A stretch of 64,000 nt of DNA from Prochlorococcus sp. AG-355-J09 (GTDB lineage Bacteria > Cyanobacteriota > Cyanobacteriia > PCC-6307 > Cyanobiaceae). Position 1 is the stretch's first letter, and every line of letters begins with the position of its first letter. Positions 41,844 to 53,571 of the stretch are shown here, piece by piece. The stretch spans positions 39,571 to 103,570 of the forward strand of contig QCDO01000004.1 in assembly GCA_003278735.1 (NCBI GenBank). The letters are read 5' to 3'. Below the pieces are notes generated by a model. The model ran no database searches, was not told the origin of the DNA, and saw only the letters and a program-made list of their open reading frames with translations. The position numbers were made by a program, and so were the translations under genes.

Positions 41844-44800
41844 TTAATATCTAAAAAATAATTGGACTTGACTTTTCCAACCCTCATTAGAATCATAAGA
41901 ACCTAATAGTTCTAAATTTGGATTTGCCTGAAAAGTCAAAATTCCTAAAGATGAAATATCATCTCTACCTGGAACCGTTTGAAAGGCAAAATTTATCGCA
42001 TCAGTTATATCAAGTCCTATTTCCGCCACCCAAGCTTGAGAAGAAAATTCCTCATTAGAAGATGATTGACCATCATTTTCTATATCTAAATTTTCATTGG
42101 AAAAAATATTATTAAAGGAATCATTATTTTCTATTAATGCTGGATATAGCGAGAACTGAAATCTTTCACTAAATGCATCAGCATTATTAAGTTGAGAAAT
42201 AAATGCTCTATTTATTAAATTAGCAGAGTTACCTCCAATCAAACCGATTATTTGCGATCTGTTATAACTTGGTGTGCTCCTTAATTGAATTCTTCTATTT
42301 TCATCAGCAAAAGATAATTGATCTAAAAATCCTTCATAAGATGCTTCAATTTTGATAAGCCTTGAATTGCCAATCCCAAATGATCCCAAACCAGTAGAGG
42401 TGTCATTAACATCAAGATCCCCTGAGATATTTGAATCCTGATTATTTTCACTTATAGGTATTATAGAATCTGGAACTTTACTAACCAGAGAAAAGTTAAT
42501 AAATGGAACGACGCCACTTCTTGATGCAAATAAAATATAATTATCTTTATTTTTATCAAGTTTAAATGGAGTAGTATATAAATTAGCTCTACCTTTTTTA
42601 AGATAAATTAGACCTCTAGCATTTAAATCTTTTCCTACCTCGCCATTTATAGTAAGGTCTAATTTGGTATCTAAATAAGCTTGAACTATCTCAGAATATT
42701 GAAGTTTGAAATCTGGTCCAAGTTTTAATTTAAGATTATTAAAACTTAAATTCTCCAAGTAATTTGGTAAATTTTCACCTAAAAGAACAGAATTCAAAAT
42801 TGTTTCATTTGAAATTATTTCAATATTCTTTTCATTATCCCAATAGAGTTCTGGCCAATCTTTTTCATCCTCTTTTCTAATAAGATTTTTTCCTTTTTTA
42901 TTATTTTGATTAGTATTATTTAAATTAATAAATCCATTATTAAAAGATAGAGATCCACCCAAGATAGGACTTTGAAATGATCCACTTAAATCTATATCTG
43001 AATCTATTAAAAAATTAAAATTATTCTTTTGTAAATTAAATCTATTCGTTATCAAATTAATTTCTGCCTTTTCGGAATCATTCTTACTATAAAAAGGCAA
43101 CGAACCTTTTATAAAAATTTCTCCAGAATCTTCAGACCGTGCTTTAAGATTATTGATCTCTAAAGAATCAAAATCAAAAATAATTAAGCTATTAATATCC
43201 TTTAGAGTATTGTTTAAAAAATCAACTTTAGAATCTTTAATTACGACGAATCCATTAAATAATGGTTTATTTAAGGTTCCTTTTAAAATCATCCTAACAT
43301 TCACATCACCTTCTTTAAAGGCAAAGTAATCATCAGCAAAAATATCTAATAACGTAATAAATTTTCCATTCCCAATCAATCTAAGATCTAAGTTATCTGA
43401 TTTACTTATAGGTATTGAGCCTTTTAAACTTATTGGGATTTTAGAGTTGTTTATAAGCAGAGAAAAGTCAATATCAAAAACAGAGTTATTAAATTCAATA
43501 ATACCTTTTTCAAATAATAATTTGTTATTTTTAATTGATGAGTTGTTAGAAGAAATTTGACTTAAGAAAGATTTATTATCAAGGTTATAAAATAAATCTA
43601 TATCGAAACCTCCAACAAAATCTCTTGGTTTATTTAAAAAAATATTTGAAGCACTTAATGGTAATTTTTTAATTTTTAAAGAACCTTTCCCTGTTAATAA
43701 TCCTCCTTCCAAATTAATAGAAAACTCCTCTTTTTTATTTTTATTATTATCTCTAAAGACATCAAGATAGCCATTTAATTTTGCATTCAATTTATAGTTG
43801 CTTGGCCTATTCCCCTCAATTGTTACTTTTGCATTATATCTACCAATGAATTTATTAAAATATTTTTGCAAGTTAAAATTGTCGTCTTGCTCATTATTAT
43901 TTTGAATAAAGTTATTTATAAAATCAATCCTCTCTTTAAAAGAATTATTTTCTTTATTTATTTCTAAATCATCCAAGATATTCGACTTCATTGTTTGAAT
44001 AACTTTTTTATTATCAAAATTAAAAATATCGAGTGCAGTTAGGACTGTCCAACTAATGCTTATATCGTTCAAGTTTAAATTAATTAAATTATTTTTATAT
44101 GAGTCATAATCGACTTCAATTATTCCCCCGTCAATTGGAAACAATGATGAATTGACATAAAAAGAATTATCATTAAAACTAAAATTAAATAATGAGTTTG
44201 CTAACTTTATATTTCTATATTTAGCTAAACTCCAAGCTAGTCTTCCATCAAAATAAGGCTGGTCTGAATTTATTGATCCAGAACCATTAATAATTCCTTC
44301 AATCCTATCGAATTGATTGTTTCCTATTGATAATTCAAGTTCATCAAGAGGAAAATTTTTAGCTTCCCAAATATAACTATTATTCTCTTTAAATACTTCT
44401 ATGGTTCCTTTATTAGAATTAAATAATCTACTAAAAGATACATTATCTAATTTAAGATTAGAATTAAATTTAATAGAAAGAAATGAAGGAATTGGAGAGT
44501 ATCTATTTTTCATATTAAGGAGAAATTGATTATTTTTATTCTTAATATCTCCCTCCCATATTTCTCTGATACGTATCCCCTTGAAGTGCGGATAATCAAC
44601 ATTAAACTTTATTGAAATATTGGGATCAGTAATTTTTCCTTTTAATTCTCCTTTAGCAGTAACAAATCCCCTAATGTCATTATTTCGGAAAATATTTAAA
44701 TTAGATAATTGGGTTCTATTTATTTTTAGACTTGAATAGATCTCACCAAAATTAATTCCTCTACTATCAAACCAATAGGGTAAATGCCCCGATAGTTCAA

Positions 44801-45802
44801 TATCAGGATTCAGACTGTTAACATATCTAACACTTCCTTTAAGGTCAATTTTATTAGAACTTTTATTTAATGGGATATTTAAATTAAAGTTTGAATTCAA
44901 AGTTCCGTAATTTAAGTTCTCAGAATTTCCTATTAAATTATTATCTTTACAAAAAAACTAGTTAAATCTGAATTAATATTCTCTGAGAAATCTTGTGGTT
45001 TTATTTTTAAATTAGTAAAAGAAAATCTTCCTTCACAAAATGTACGTTTTGATGATTTATTAAATTTAAAGTTAGATTTAAATTTACCCTTATTAAAGAT
45101 AATTTTTCTCTTCCCAATTCTATATTCAGAGCTCTCAAGATCTAATCCTCTAGAAAATAACTCCAGCTTTAATGAGTCTTTATTTAATTTTGTATTAAAT
45201 TTAAATTCTAGAAGACCCTTCCCGTCAAAATTTGATTTTATATTTGCAATAATTTCTCTATTACTGGACTTATAAATAACGTTACCTTTTACTTTTGTTT
45301 CTAATCCTGATTTTTTAAGTTTTAGAATTGAATATTTATTAAAGTTAAAATTCAAGTCATATTTTAATTTTGATTTATTTGTAATTCTATCTTTTTCATA
45401 AGGTTTATCCCTTTTAAAAAAATCTCTATCAATATTAATTGCAGCTTGCTCAGGACTTATTTTTACTATCCATTTTTGTTTTAAAAAAGATCTAAAAGGC
45501 ATAATGCCCACGTATACATTTTTAGCTTTAATTTCAGAATTTATATTTTTCTTATCATTAATTTTTGAATTAGCCAAAGAAATACCAAGAAATCTAATAC
45601 CGACATAATCCCCTAACTCAACATTTTTATCGAAAAGATTTTCAATGCCTTCTTCTAATTCTAATTTCCTAGAACTATATGTTTCTTTTAAAAAATTATT
45701 TAATAAAAAAGTGCCTAAAAAACCTAATGGGAAAAGCATCCCTACTAAAAGAATCTTAGTATTTAAATTTAGAGATCTAATTTTTTTCAAGTTAGAGCCC
45801 AA
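41844..45802 (-). CDS. TamB/DUF490-like very large protein, split in this sequence by a -1 frame change (ORFs 44933-45802 and 41844-44900)
   Basis: C-terminal ORF: GRANLYTTPFKLDKNKDNYILFASRSGVVPFINFSLVSKVPDS and terminal LGILTFQANPNLELLGSYDSNEGWKSQVQLFFRY. N-terminal ORF: one TM segment plus AsmA/TamB-like beta region. The frames join at A7 (44951-44957; T7 on the coding strand). Confidence 0.75.
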
Positions 45803-45854
45803 AAATAGAGTAGGCTTACAAAATATAGGAAATTAATCAGGTCAAAGCCACTAA

Positions 45855-46319
45855 ATGTCTTTTTTTGAACTATTAGAAAACACACCCAAATTTTTTGGAT
45901 ACTTCGGAATATTTCTTTTTATTTGCACCATAACTTCTTTTATATTTAATTTTGGCTTTAAATTTCGAATAATTGGAGCGACTATCTTTTCATTATTGCT
46001 TTCTTTGAGTAGTTGGGCATTTATACAAAGTTACAGCGAAAAAGTAATAATAGAAGATGCAAAATATCTTCCAATCGTTTATGACAATGGGTTCGATTTG
46101 ATTATTGCTAAAGCAGATGATGACTTTCCAGAAGAATCTATCGAACCAACTTTAGAACAATTATCGGAAAACTTATTGAAAGGTAGCCGATCGGGTGCAA
46201 ACGTAAAAATAAAGATAAGGAAACTTGAAAAAATTTCGGATAATGTAAGTAAGCCAGTCGTAATCGGAGAAGTTCAAAAAAATGTCAAAATGAATTTGTC
46301 TTTAAAAAATGAAAATTAA
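45855..46319 (+). CDS. ycf51: Ycf51 family protein
   Basis: 154 aa with two N-terminal TM segments and the Ycf51-like KYLPIVYDNGFDLIIAKADDDFPEE region. Confidence 0.75.
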   Translation: MSFFELLENTPKFFGYFGIFLFICTITSFIFNFGFKFRIIGATIFSLLLSLSSWAFIQSYSEKVIIEDAKYLPIVYDNGFDLIIAKADDDFPEESIEPTLEQLSENLLKGSRSGANVKIKIRKLEKISDNVSKPVVIGEVQKNVKMNLSLKNEN

Positions 46320-46716
46320 AAAATTTTTAGACTTTTTGCCAACTAACTTTAGACATGAGAAATCTTTTTTAATTCAAAATAATCTAACTGACTTTGAAAA
46401 ACTAAGTAATCTTTCAGACTTAGATATAAATGAGATTCAGAGAAAATCTTCACTATGTACATTGAATAATCTAAAGAAAATTAGAGCTATAGCTATTTTT
46501 AAAAAAGAAATTGGAATTTCTCCACCGCAAGCATATCTTCTTTTACATTGCGGTATATCTTCTCTTAAATCATTATCACTATCTACGCCTTACGAATTAG
46601 AACGCAAAATTGGAAGATTAGAAAGAATCCTTAGAGTAAAAACTGAGACAGATACAACTTTGACTCTCTTAAAAGAATGGATTAAAAAAGCTAGTCAAAT
46701 CGAAAAATATATTTGA
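46309..46716 (+). CDS. DUF4332 (helix-hairpin-helix-like) protein
   Basis: IGISPPQAYLLLHCGISSLKSLSLSTPYELERKIGRLERILR; overlaps ycf51 by 11 nt. Confidence 0.7.
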   Translation: MKIKKFLDFLPTNFRHEKSFLIQNNLTDFEKLSNLSDLDINEIQRKSSLCTLNNLKKIRAIAIFKKEIGISPPQAYLLLHCGISSLKSLSLSTPYELERKIGRLERILRVKTETDTTLTLLKEWIKKASQIEKYI

Positions 46717-46762
46717 AATCTTTGTTAAAAAAATTTTTTAATGTAGAATTTAGAAAAAGTCA

Positions 46763-47035
46763 GTGATAATGAAGCCTTTTTTATTTTTGTTATTTTTGTT
46801 TTCCAACTCTTTATACCCTGTTTTAAGTCAATCTAATTTATTGGAAACTGTAAAAAAGAATCCAAACGAAGCTAGGAATTTATGTAATAAGTTTAGAGAG
46901 TTTAATTCAGATGGTATTTCAGCTAGTTCAGATAAAGCTATAGAGTATGTCTCAAACAAAAAAAAGTTAACTCCCGTTAACGCAGAGATCTATTCTATTT
47001 ACGTCATTGGGCTGCACTGTCCAGACATTATCTAA
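46763..47035 (+). CDS. small secreted hypothetical protein (90 aa)
   Basis: N-terminal signal-peptide-like segment MKPFLFLLFLFSNSLYPVLSQS, two Cys in the mature part. Confidence 0.65.
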   Translation: MIMKPFLFLLFLFSNSLYPVLSQSNLLETVKKNPNEARNLCNKFREFNSDGISASSDKAIEYVSNKKKLTPVNAEIYSIYVIGLHCPDII

Positions 47036-47042
47036 AGCCTAA

Positions 47043-48623
47043 ATGTCTGGTTCAAGATGGTTTGACAAGTCTCTAGTACTTAGAGATGGAGTAAAACTTA
47101 TATCAAGGATTTGGTTACCTAATAGTAATGGGCCATGGCCTGCATTATTGATGAGGCAACCTTATGGCAGGGAAATAGCTTCAACTATTACCTATTCTCA
47201 CCCTGAGTGGTGGGCTTCCAAAGGATATATGGTAATAATTCAAGATGTCAGAGGTATGGGTTCTTCTGAAGGGGTTTTTAATGGTTTTTCTCAAGAAGCT
47301 AGTGATACTTCAGAAACACATGAATGGGTAAGGTCTCTTAAAGAATGTAATGGAAAACTTGGCTTATATGGTTTTTCATATCAGGGATTTACTCAATTAA
47401 CTGGAGAATTAAATTCAAAGCCGCCCGATTGTTTATCTCCAGCAATGACTGGGATGAATATTAAGAATCATTGGTGCTCAGATGGAGGAGCATATTGGTG
47501 GCATAACAATATTGCATGGGGACTTCAAATCGCAGCACTAAAAATGAAAAGAGAAAATAAATTTTTTGAATGGGGAAAGATAAGATTAGCCTTAGAAAAT
47601 AAAAGTTATTTAAGGGAAGGAATTGATACTTTAAAAAAATATGATCCTGATAGCTTTGTCTTGGAATGGCTCAAAAATTTAAATAATGCTAGCCCATTTG
47701 AAGAATTTAAACCAATTTCAACATGGATTAAAAAACCTATGTTAATTATTGGTGGACTTTGGGATCCACATTTAAAAGGTGCTTTTGATCTTTATAAAAA
47801 GTCTAAAGAAGCTGGTGGTAACCCAGAGATTATTATTGGAAATGCAAACCATTTAAATTGGTGGGAGGGATCACAAGAATCTTTATTAAAATTTTTTGAT
47901 AAACATTTAAAATCAGATGAAAAATTTAATTCTCAGAATTTTAAAGACGAGAAAAAAATATGGAACATCTCATTAAATAAATGGGAAGAATTAGATAATA
48001 AATTTCACCCTGAATTTATTTTTGGGCTCAAAAGCAATGGCACAGCAAATGTAAAGGTTGAGGATGGAAGTCTGACAATAAAATCAAAAGGATCAGGATG
48101 GTTCACAATTGTAAATGACCCATGGAGACCTACTCCATCTGACGGTGGTCATTTAGGTCCAAATCCAGGAAAGTTTAATAGAAGTATTATTGATAAACGC
48201 CTGGATGTAGGTGTTTTTCAAACCAATTCTTTTAAAGAAGCTCTACATTTAACAGGAGTTCCTACCTTAGAGATCCAAGTAAAAAGTGATCAGCCCGATT
48301 TCGATATCTGCCTTGCTTTATCTCTAGTTGAAGAAGGTAATGAAAAGGTAAATCAATTTTCAACTGGATTCTTAAGGGTTAAAAAATCCAAAATAAATGA
48401 AGAATGCATTTATCAAATAAAAATGCAGCCAACAAATATTTGTTTGATTAAAGATAGCAAGCTTCGCTTATCCATATCTGCAGCAGCTTATCCCGCTATT
48501 GGAATTAATCCTGGATATGGGGAGGGAAATATTGGAGCGCCTTCAGCAAATCATAGAGTTATTACTCTAAGTTTTAGCCTTAATAAAACATTTATGAAAA
48601 TGACCCCTTTTTTTAATAAATAA
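47043..48623 (+). CDS. CocE/NonD family hydrolase (X-Pro dipeptidyl-peptidase S15-like)
   Basis: GWMVIIQDVRGMGSSEG-like (GYMVIIQDVRGMGSSEGVF), LGLYGFSYQGFTQ, MLIIGGLWDPHLKG. Confidence 0.9.
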   Translation: MSGSRWFDKSLVLRDGVKLISRIWLPNSNGPWPALLMRQPYGREIASTITYSHPEWWASKGYMVIIQDVRGMGSSEGVFNGFSQEASDTSETHEWVRSLKECNGKLGLYGFSYQGFTQLTGELNSKPPDCLSPAMTGMNIKNHWCSDGGAYWWHNNIAWGLQIAALKMKRENKFFEWGKIRLALENKSYLREGIDTLKKYDPDSFVLEWLKNLNNASPFEEFKPISTWIKKPMLIIGGLWDPHLKGAFDLYKKSKEAGGNPEIIIGNANHLNWWEGSQESLLKFFDKHLKSDEKFNSQNFKDEKKIWNISLNKWEELDNKFHPEFIFGLKSNGTANVKVEDGSLTIKSKGSGWFTIVNDPWRPTPSDGGHLGPNPGKFNRSIIDKRLDVGVFQTNSFKEALHLTGVPTLEIQVKSDQPDFDICLALSLVEEGNEKVNQFSTGFLRVKKSKINEECIYQIKMQPTNICLIKDSKLRLSISAAAYPAIGINPGYGEGNIGAPSANHRVITLSFSLNKTFMKMTPFFNK

Positions 48624-48675
48624 TTATTTTTTTGGTTAATCATTTGATATTATTAATCCTTAACATCTACCAGTC

Positions 48676-50940
48676 ATGATCGAAACAATTCAAGCAGACT
48701 GGATTAAATCAGAAGCTATCAACCTAGAAAATTGTTGCAATGATAATCCATTAAAAATATTAGGTCCTCATTTTTATGAAGAACAATGGATAATTAGGGT
48801 ATGGATGCCTGAAGCTGACGAAGTTAAAATAAATTTTAAAAACAATACCTATAAGGCTGAAAGCATAAACCATAAATGGCTTTTTGAAGCTATCCTTCCT
48901 GAAAATCCAAACCATAATTACGAAATAAATATTTCACGAGGAGGGATCACGCATTCACAACATGACCCTTGGTCATATAGAGAAGAGTGGATGGGGGAAG
49001 TTGATAGACATCTTTTTGCAGAAGGTAATCATCATCATATTTGGGAAAAAATGGGAGCGCATCTCATTGAAGAAAAGAATCAAAAAGGTGTCATGTTTTG
49101 CATTTGGGCTCCAAATGCAAAATCAATATCGATAATTGGAGATATAAATTCTTGGGATGGAAGACATCATCCAATGCAAAAAAGATTAGGGGGAATTTGG
49201 GAACTATTCATGCCAACAATGCAAGAGGGCGACACTTATAAATACGAAATAAGAACTCAACAAGGTCATATTTATGAGAAAGCTGATCCATATGGTTTCT
49301 TTCATGAAATAAGACCTCAAAATGGTTCAATAGTTTCAAAATTGAAAAACTTTAATTGGGACGATAGTTCTTGGATTTCAAATAGAGATTCTTCTAGCCA
49401 AATTAACAAGCCAATTTCAGTTTATGAAATGCATTTAGGAAGTTGGCTCCATGAATCAACAGATAATAAATATATTGAGCACAATGGTGATTCAAGAGAC
49501 CCAGTGCCTGCGGCCGATTTAAAACCTGGAACAAGATTATTAACTTATACAGAATTAACCGAGAAACTCATCCCTTACGTAAAAGATAGAGGATTCACTC
49601 ATATTGAACTAATGCCAATATCTGAACATCCTTTCGATGGTTCATGGGGATACCAAGTTACAGGCTGGTATGCACCAACAAGTAGATTTGGCACTCCAAA
49701 TGAATTTAAAGAGTTTGTCAATAAATGTCATGAAGAGGGCATAGGCGTAATTCTTGATTGGGTGCCTGGTCATTTCCCAAAAGATAAGCATGGTTTAGCA
49801 TTTTTTGATGGTTGTCATCTTTATGAACATGGAGATTCACGAATAGGTGAACACAAAGAATGGGGAACCCTAATATTTAATTACAGCAGAAACGAAGTAA
49901 GAAATTTCTTAGTAGCCAATCTCGTTTATTGGTTTGAGGAGTTTCATATTGATGGCATAAGAGTAGATGCTGTAGCTTCAATGCTTTACAGAGATTATCT
50001 ACGTCCAGATGGAGAATGGATACCCAATGAAAATGGTGGGAATGAAAATATTGAAGCCGTTAAATTTCTTCAACAGGCTAATCATGTACTCTTCCAACAT
50101 TTCCCAGGCGCACTTTCAATAGCTGAAGAATCAACAACTTGGCCAATGGTTACCAAACCAACTGACATTGGAGGATTAGGATTTAATTTGAAATGGAATA
50201 TGGGATGGATGCACGATATGCTCGATTATTTTGAGATAGATCCTTGGTTTAGGCAATTCCATCAAAATAGTGTAACTTTCTCAATAACATATAACTATAC
50301 AGAGAACTTTATGCTTGCTCTTAGTCATGATGAGGTTGTCCATGGGAAGAGTCATCTTTTGCATAAAATGCCTGGCGATGACTGGAAGAAATTTGCAAAT
50401 ACTCGAGCTTTACTAACTTATATGTGGACCCACCCTGGAAAAAAAACGATATTTATGGGAATGGAATTTGGGCAAAGACAAGAATGGAATGTATGGGATG
50501 ATCTGCAATGGGAGTTACTAGAATTTGAGCCTCATAAAGGTATCAGAAATTTGATTGATGACCTAAACGTACTTTATAAAAATGAACCTGCGTTATGGAA
50601 AAACGACTTTGATCCTTATGGATTTCAATGGATTGATTGTAATGACAAATCTAATTCGGTTATAAGCTTCATGAGAAGAGAAAACGACACCAATGAGTGG
50701 CTTGTTGTAGTTGCCAACTTTACACCTAATACTCATGGTTCATATAAAGTAGGTGTTCCAGTAGAAGGATTTTATAAGGAGATATTTAATTCAGATGGAT
50801 CTAGATATGGAGGCAGTAATAAAGGAAATATGGGAGGTAAAGAAACTATAAATTACAATATTCATGATTATCAAAATGCTCTAGAACTTGCTTTGCCCCC
50901 ATTAAGCGTGAGTATCTTCAAACATCAATCAATAAAATAA
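48676..50940 (+). CDS. glgB: 1,4-alpha-glucan branching enzyme
   Basis: [69 protein letters not shown]. Confidence 0.97.
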   Translation: MIETIQADWIKSEAINLENCCNDNPLKILGPHFYEEQWIIRVWMPEADEVKINFKNNTYKAESINHKWLFEAILPENPNHNYEINISRGGITHSQHDPWSYREEWMGEVDRHLFAEGNHHHIWEKMGAHLIEEKNQKGVMFCIWAPNAKSISIIGDINSWDGRHHPMQKRLGGIWELFMPTMQEGDTYKYEIRTQQGHIYEKADPYGFFHEIRPQNGSIVSKLKNFNWDDSSWISNRDSSSQINKPISVYEMHLGSWLHESTDNKYIEHNGDSRDPVPAADLKPGTRLLTYTELTEKLIPYVKDRGFTHIELMPISEHPFDGSWGYQVTGWYAPTSRFGTPNEFKEFVNKCHEEGIGVILDWVPGHFPKDKHGLAFFDGCHLYEHGDSRIGEHKEWGTLIFNYSRNEVRNFLVANLVYWFEEFHIDGIRVDAVASMLYRDYLRPDGEWIPNENGGNENIEAVKFLQQANHVLFQHFPGALSIAEESTTWPMVTKPTDIGGLGFNLKWNMGWMHDMLDYFEIDPWFRQFHQNSVTFSITYNYTENFMLALSHDEVVHGKSHLLHKMPGDDWKKFANTRALLTYMWTHPGKKTIFMGMEFGQRQEWNVWDDLQWELLEFEPHKGIRNLIDDLNVLYKNEPALWKNDFDPYGFQWIDCNDKSNSVISFMRRENDTNEWLVVVANFTPNTHGSYKVGVPVEGFYKEIFNSDGSRYGGSNKGNMGGKETINYNIHDYQNALELALPPLSVSIFKHQSIK

Positions 50941-51065
50941 TAAGGCTCATTTAACTTAGTGTTTCATATAAATGTTCATATAACGCTTTTGCTCGGCTTA
51001 GCATTGTAAGATTTTTAAGTTGGAATTTTAAAAAATTTTTTTTTAAAAACATATTGAATTGAAAA

Positions 51066-52106
51066 ATGGGTGAAAATTTACCACTACTACTCTCTGCCGC
51101 ATTAGGTAAAAAAGTAAATAGGCCTCCAGTATGGATGATGAGGCAAGCAGGAAGATATATGAAAATCTATAGAGATTTAAGGGAGCGTTACCCAAGCTTT
51201 AGAGAGAGGTCTGAGAATCCAGAATTATCATATGAGATTTCAATGCAGCCTTTTCATGCTTTCAAACCGGATGGTGTGATCCTTTTTTCAGATATTCTCA
51301 CACCTCTTCCAGGGATGGGCATAAACTTTGAAATAATAGAAAGTAAAGGTCCAATAATTGAGGACCCAATAAGAACTCTTAACCAGGTAGAAAATTTGAA
51401 AGAATTAAATCCAAGTGAGAGTTTAAGTTTTGTTGGGCAAGTTCTTTCTTCGCTAAAAAAAGATGTGAATAATGAGGCAACAGTTTTAGGTTTTGTTGGC
51501 GCACCTTGGACTCTTGCTGCATATGTAGTTGAAGGTAAAAGCAGTAAAAATTACTCTTTAATAAAATCAATGGCTTTTAAAGAACCAGATTTACTTCATA
51601 AACTTCTTGATCATTTTGCAAAATCTATTGGTGAATATCTTAAATATCAAATAAAATCTGGAGCTCAAGTAGTACAAATTTTTGATTCATGGGCAGGCCA
51701 ACTAAGCCCACAAGATTACGATATCTTTGCTGGGCCTTATCAAAAAAAAGTTGTTGACATTGTAAAAGCAGAATACCCTGAAACACCAGTAATACTTTAT
51801 ATTTCAGGAAGTGCTGGTGTTATAGAAAGAATGGCAAAAACTGGAGTAGATATAATCTCATTAGATTGGACAGTAGATATTGAAGAGGCTTGTAAAAGAA
51901 TCCCTAGTGGGATAGGAATTCAAGGTAATGTTGACCCAGGCATTTTATTCGGAAACAAAGAATCAATAAAAGAAAGGATAGATAATACTTTCAATAAAAT
52001 TAAAGACAGGAAATATATTCTTAATTTGGGTCATGGAATTTTACCTGGGACTCCAGAAGAAAATGCTCAAACATTTTTTGAACATGGGAAAAAACTCACT
52101 TACTAG
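51066..52106 (+). CDS. hemE: uroporphyrinogen decarboxylase
   Basis: [67 protein letters not shown]. Confidence 0.97.
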   Translation: MGENLPLLLSAALGKKVNRPPVWMMRQAGRYMKIYRDLRERYPSFRERSENPELSYEISMQPFHAFKPDGVILFSDILTPLPGMGINFEIIESKGPIIEDPIRTLNQVENLKELNPSESLSFVGQVLSSLKKDVNNEATVLGFVGAPWTLAAYVVEGKSSKNYSLIKSMAFKEPDLLHKLLDHFAKSIGEYLKYQIKSGAQVVQIFDSWAGQLSPQDYDIFAGPYQKKVVDIVKAEYPETPVILYISGSAGVIERMAKTGVDIISLDWTVDIEEACKRIPSGIGIQGNVDPGILFGNKESIKERIDNTFNKIKDRKYILNLGHGILPGTPEENAQTFFEHGKKLTY

Positions 52107-52114
52107 TCAAAGTC

Positions 52115-53098
52115 TTGGCATATAAAAACTTACTAATCACAGGAGCGAATGGATGTGTTGGCCAATATTTAGTTAATTGGTTTTTAAAAAACACAAACTT
52201 CAGGCTTTATCTCATGGTAAGAGACAAAAGTAAGTTACCAATTTCTGTTCAAGAAAATAAAAAAGTCAAGTTAATGGTCTGTGATATAAGGGAATCACGT
52301 AGATATAAAGAGGAAATTAGTCAAATTAATTACCTAATACATACTGCTACAGCTTGGGGAGATCCAAAAAGAGCCTATGAGGTAAACATTAAAGCTTTTG
52401 AAGAATTACTTGAAATGCTTGATATTGAAAAGTTAGAAAGGATTATTTATTTCTCAACAGCTAGCATTCTTGATCCCCAAACAGAATTAATGAGGGAATC
52501 ATTGATTTATGGAACAGAGTATATTCAAACAAAATACGAATGTTTCCAGAGACTTAGAAAAAGCTCATTTGCAGAGAAAACTTTCGCTGTTTTCCCTACC
52601 TTGGTTTTTGGAGGAAATCTTGGAAAAAAAAGTAAATATCCTGTAAGTTATTTAACTAGTGGATTGAAAGAAATCGGGAAATGGCTTTGGTTAGCAAGAT
52701 TTTTAAAAATCGATTCAAAATTTCACTTTATACACGCAAATGATATCGCTCAAATTTGTGGATTTCTAATTAAAAATCATAAAAAGGAGCAATATAAAGG
52801 CTTTAGAAAATTTGTCCTAGGTCAAAAATTTATTTCAATTGATCATGCCATAATTACACTTTTAAAAAGAAACAATATGAGGAGATATTTTGCGATACCC
52901 CTTACAAAAAAAATTCTAAAAATATTATTAAGAATTCTTCCCATCCAAACCACCGCTTGGGATAGCTTCAGTATCAAGAAATATGACTTTAATCATGTTC
53001 CCATAACTAATCCCGAGACTTTCAAACTTAAAAGTTATGCGAAATCACTAAATGATATTTTGAGGTTATCAAAGTTACCAAGCTGTAATAACAATTAA
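52115..53098 (+). CDS. NAD-dependent epimerase/dehydratase (extended SDR)
   Basis: [33 protein letters not shown]...[15 protein letters not shown] start. Confidence 0.85.
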   Translation: MAYKNLLITGANGCVGQYLVNWFLKNTNFRLYLMVRDKSKLPISVQENKKVKLMVCDIRESRRYKEEISQINYLIHTATAWGDPKRAYEVNIKAFEELLEMLDIEKLERIIYFSTASILDPQTELMRESLIYGTEYIQTKYECFQRLRKSSFAEKTFAVFPTLVFGGNLGKKSKYPVSYLTSGLKEIGKWLWLARFLKIDSKFHFIHANDIAQICGFLIKNHKKEQYKGFRKFVLGQKFISIDHAIITLLKRNNMRRYFAIPLTKKILKILLRILPIQTTAWDSFSIKKYDFNHVPITNPETFKLKSYAKSLNDILRLSKLPSCNNN

Positions 53099-53157
53099 AA
53101 ATCTCACAGTTAGGCTCCCAAAGCCTTGTAATATATATAAATAAGCAATTTTTTATT

Positions 53158-53508
53158 ATGTTACGTTCAATCTTTGCAGGGTTATTCGCAATAGTTTTAA
53201 CTCTAGGTCTAGGAATTTCATCAGTTTCAGCTAAGACTGTTGAAGTAAAACTTGGTACAGATGCTGGAATGCTTGCATTTGAACCAAGTACTGTGACCAT
53301 TAGCGCTGGTGATACAGTTAAATTCGTCAATAACAAATTAGCTCCTCACAATGCAGTTTTTGATGGACATGAGGAATTAAGTCATGCAGATCTAGCTTTT
53401 GCTCCAGGAGAGTCTTGGGAAGAAACATTTGATACTGTAGGGACTTATGATTACTATTGCGAGCCTCATAGAGGTGCTGGAATGGTTGGTAAAGTTGTTG
53501 TTGAATAA
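53158..53508 (+). CDS. petE: plastocyanin
   Basis: Signal peptide to ...[11 protein letters not shown]; type I Cu ligands in [13 protein letters not shown] and [20 protein letters not shown]. Confidence 0.97.
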   Translation: MLRSIFAGLFAIVLTLGLGISSVSAKTVEVKLGTDAGMLAFEPSTVTISAGDTVKFVNNKLAPHNAVFDGHEELSHADLAFAPGESWEETFDTVGTYDYYCEPHRGAGMVGKVVVE

Positions 53509-53520
53509 ATCTTTTAATTT

Positions 53521-53540
53521 TTAAGTACTTTTTTACTTAA
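53521..53540 (+). terminator. possible hairpin downstream of petE
   Basis: TTAAGTA (53521-53527) / TACTTAA (53534-53540) with 6-nt CTTTTT loop; no good U-tract after the stem, so weak. Confidence 0.3.
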
Positions 53541-53571
53541 TACTTCTGCATTCATAATTATTATATGATTG

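Noticed and set aside
50941-51065. Possible sRNA or terminator between glgB and hemE (TGCT-CGGCTT-AGCA)
   Set aside because: Only a 4-bp stem and no U-tract directly after it; indistinguishable from chance
53028-53336. 102-aa minus-strand ORF
   Set aside because: Antisense to petE and the epimerase end; shadow ORF
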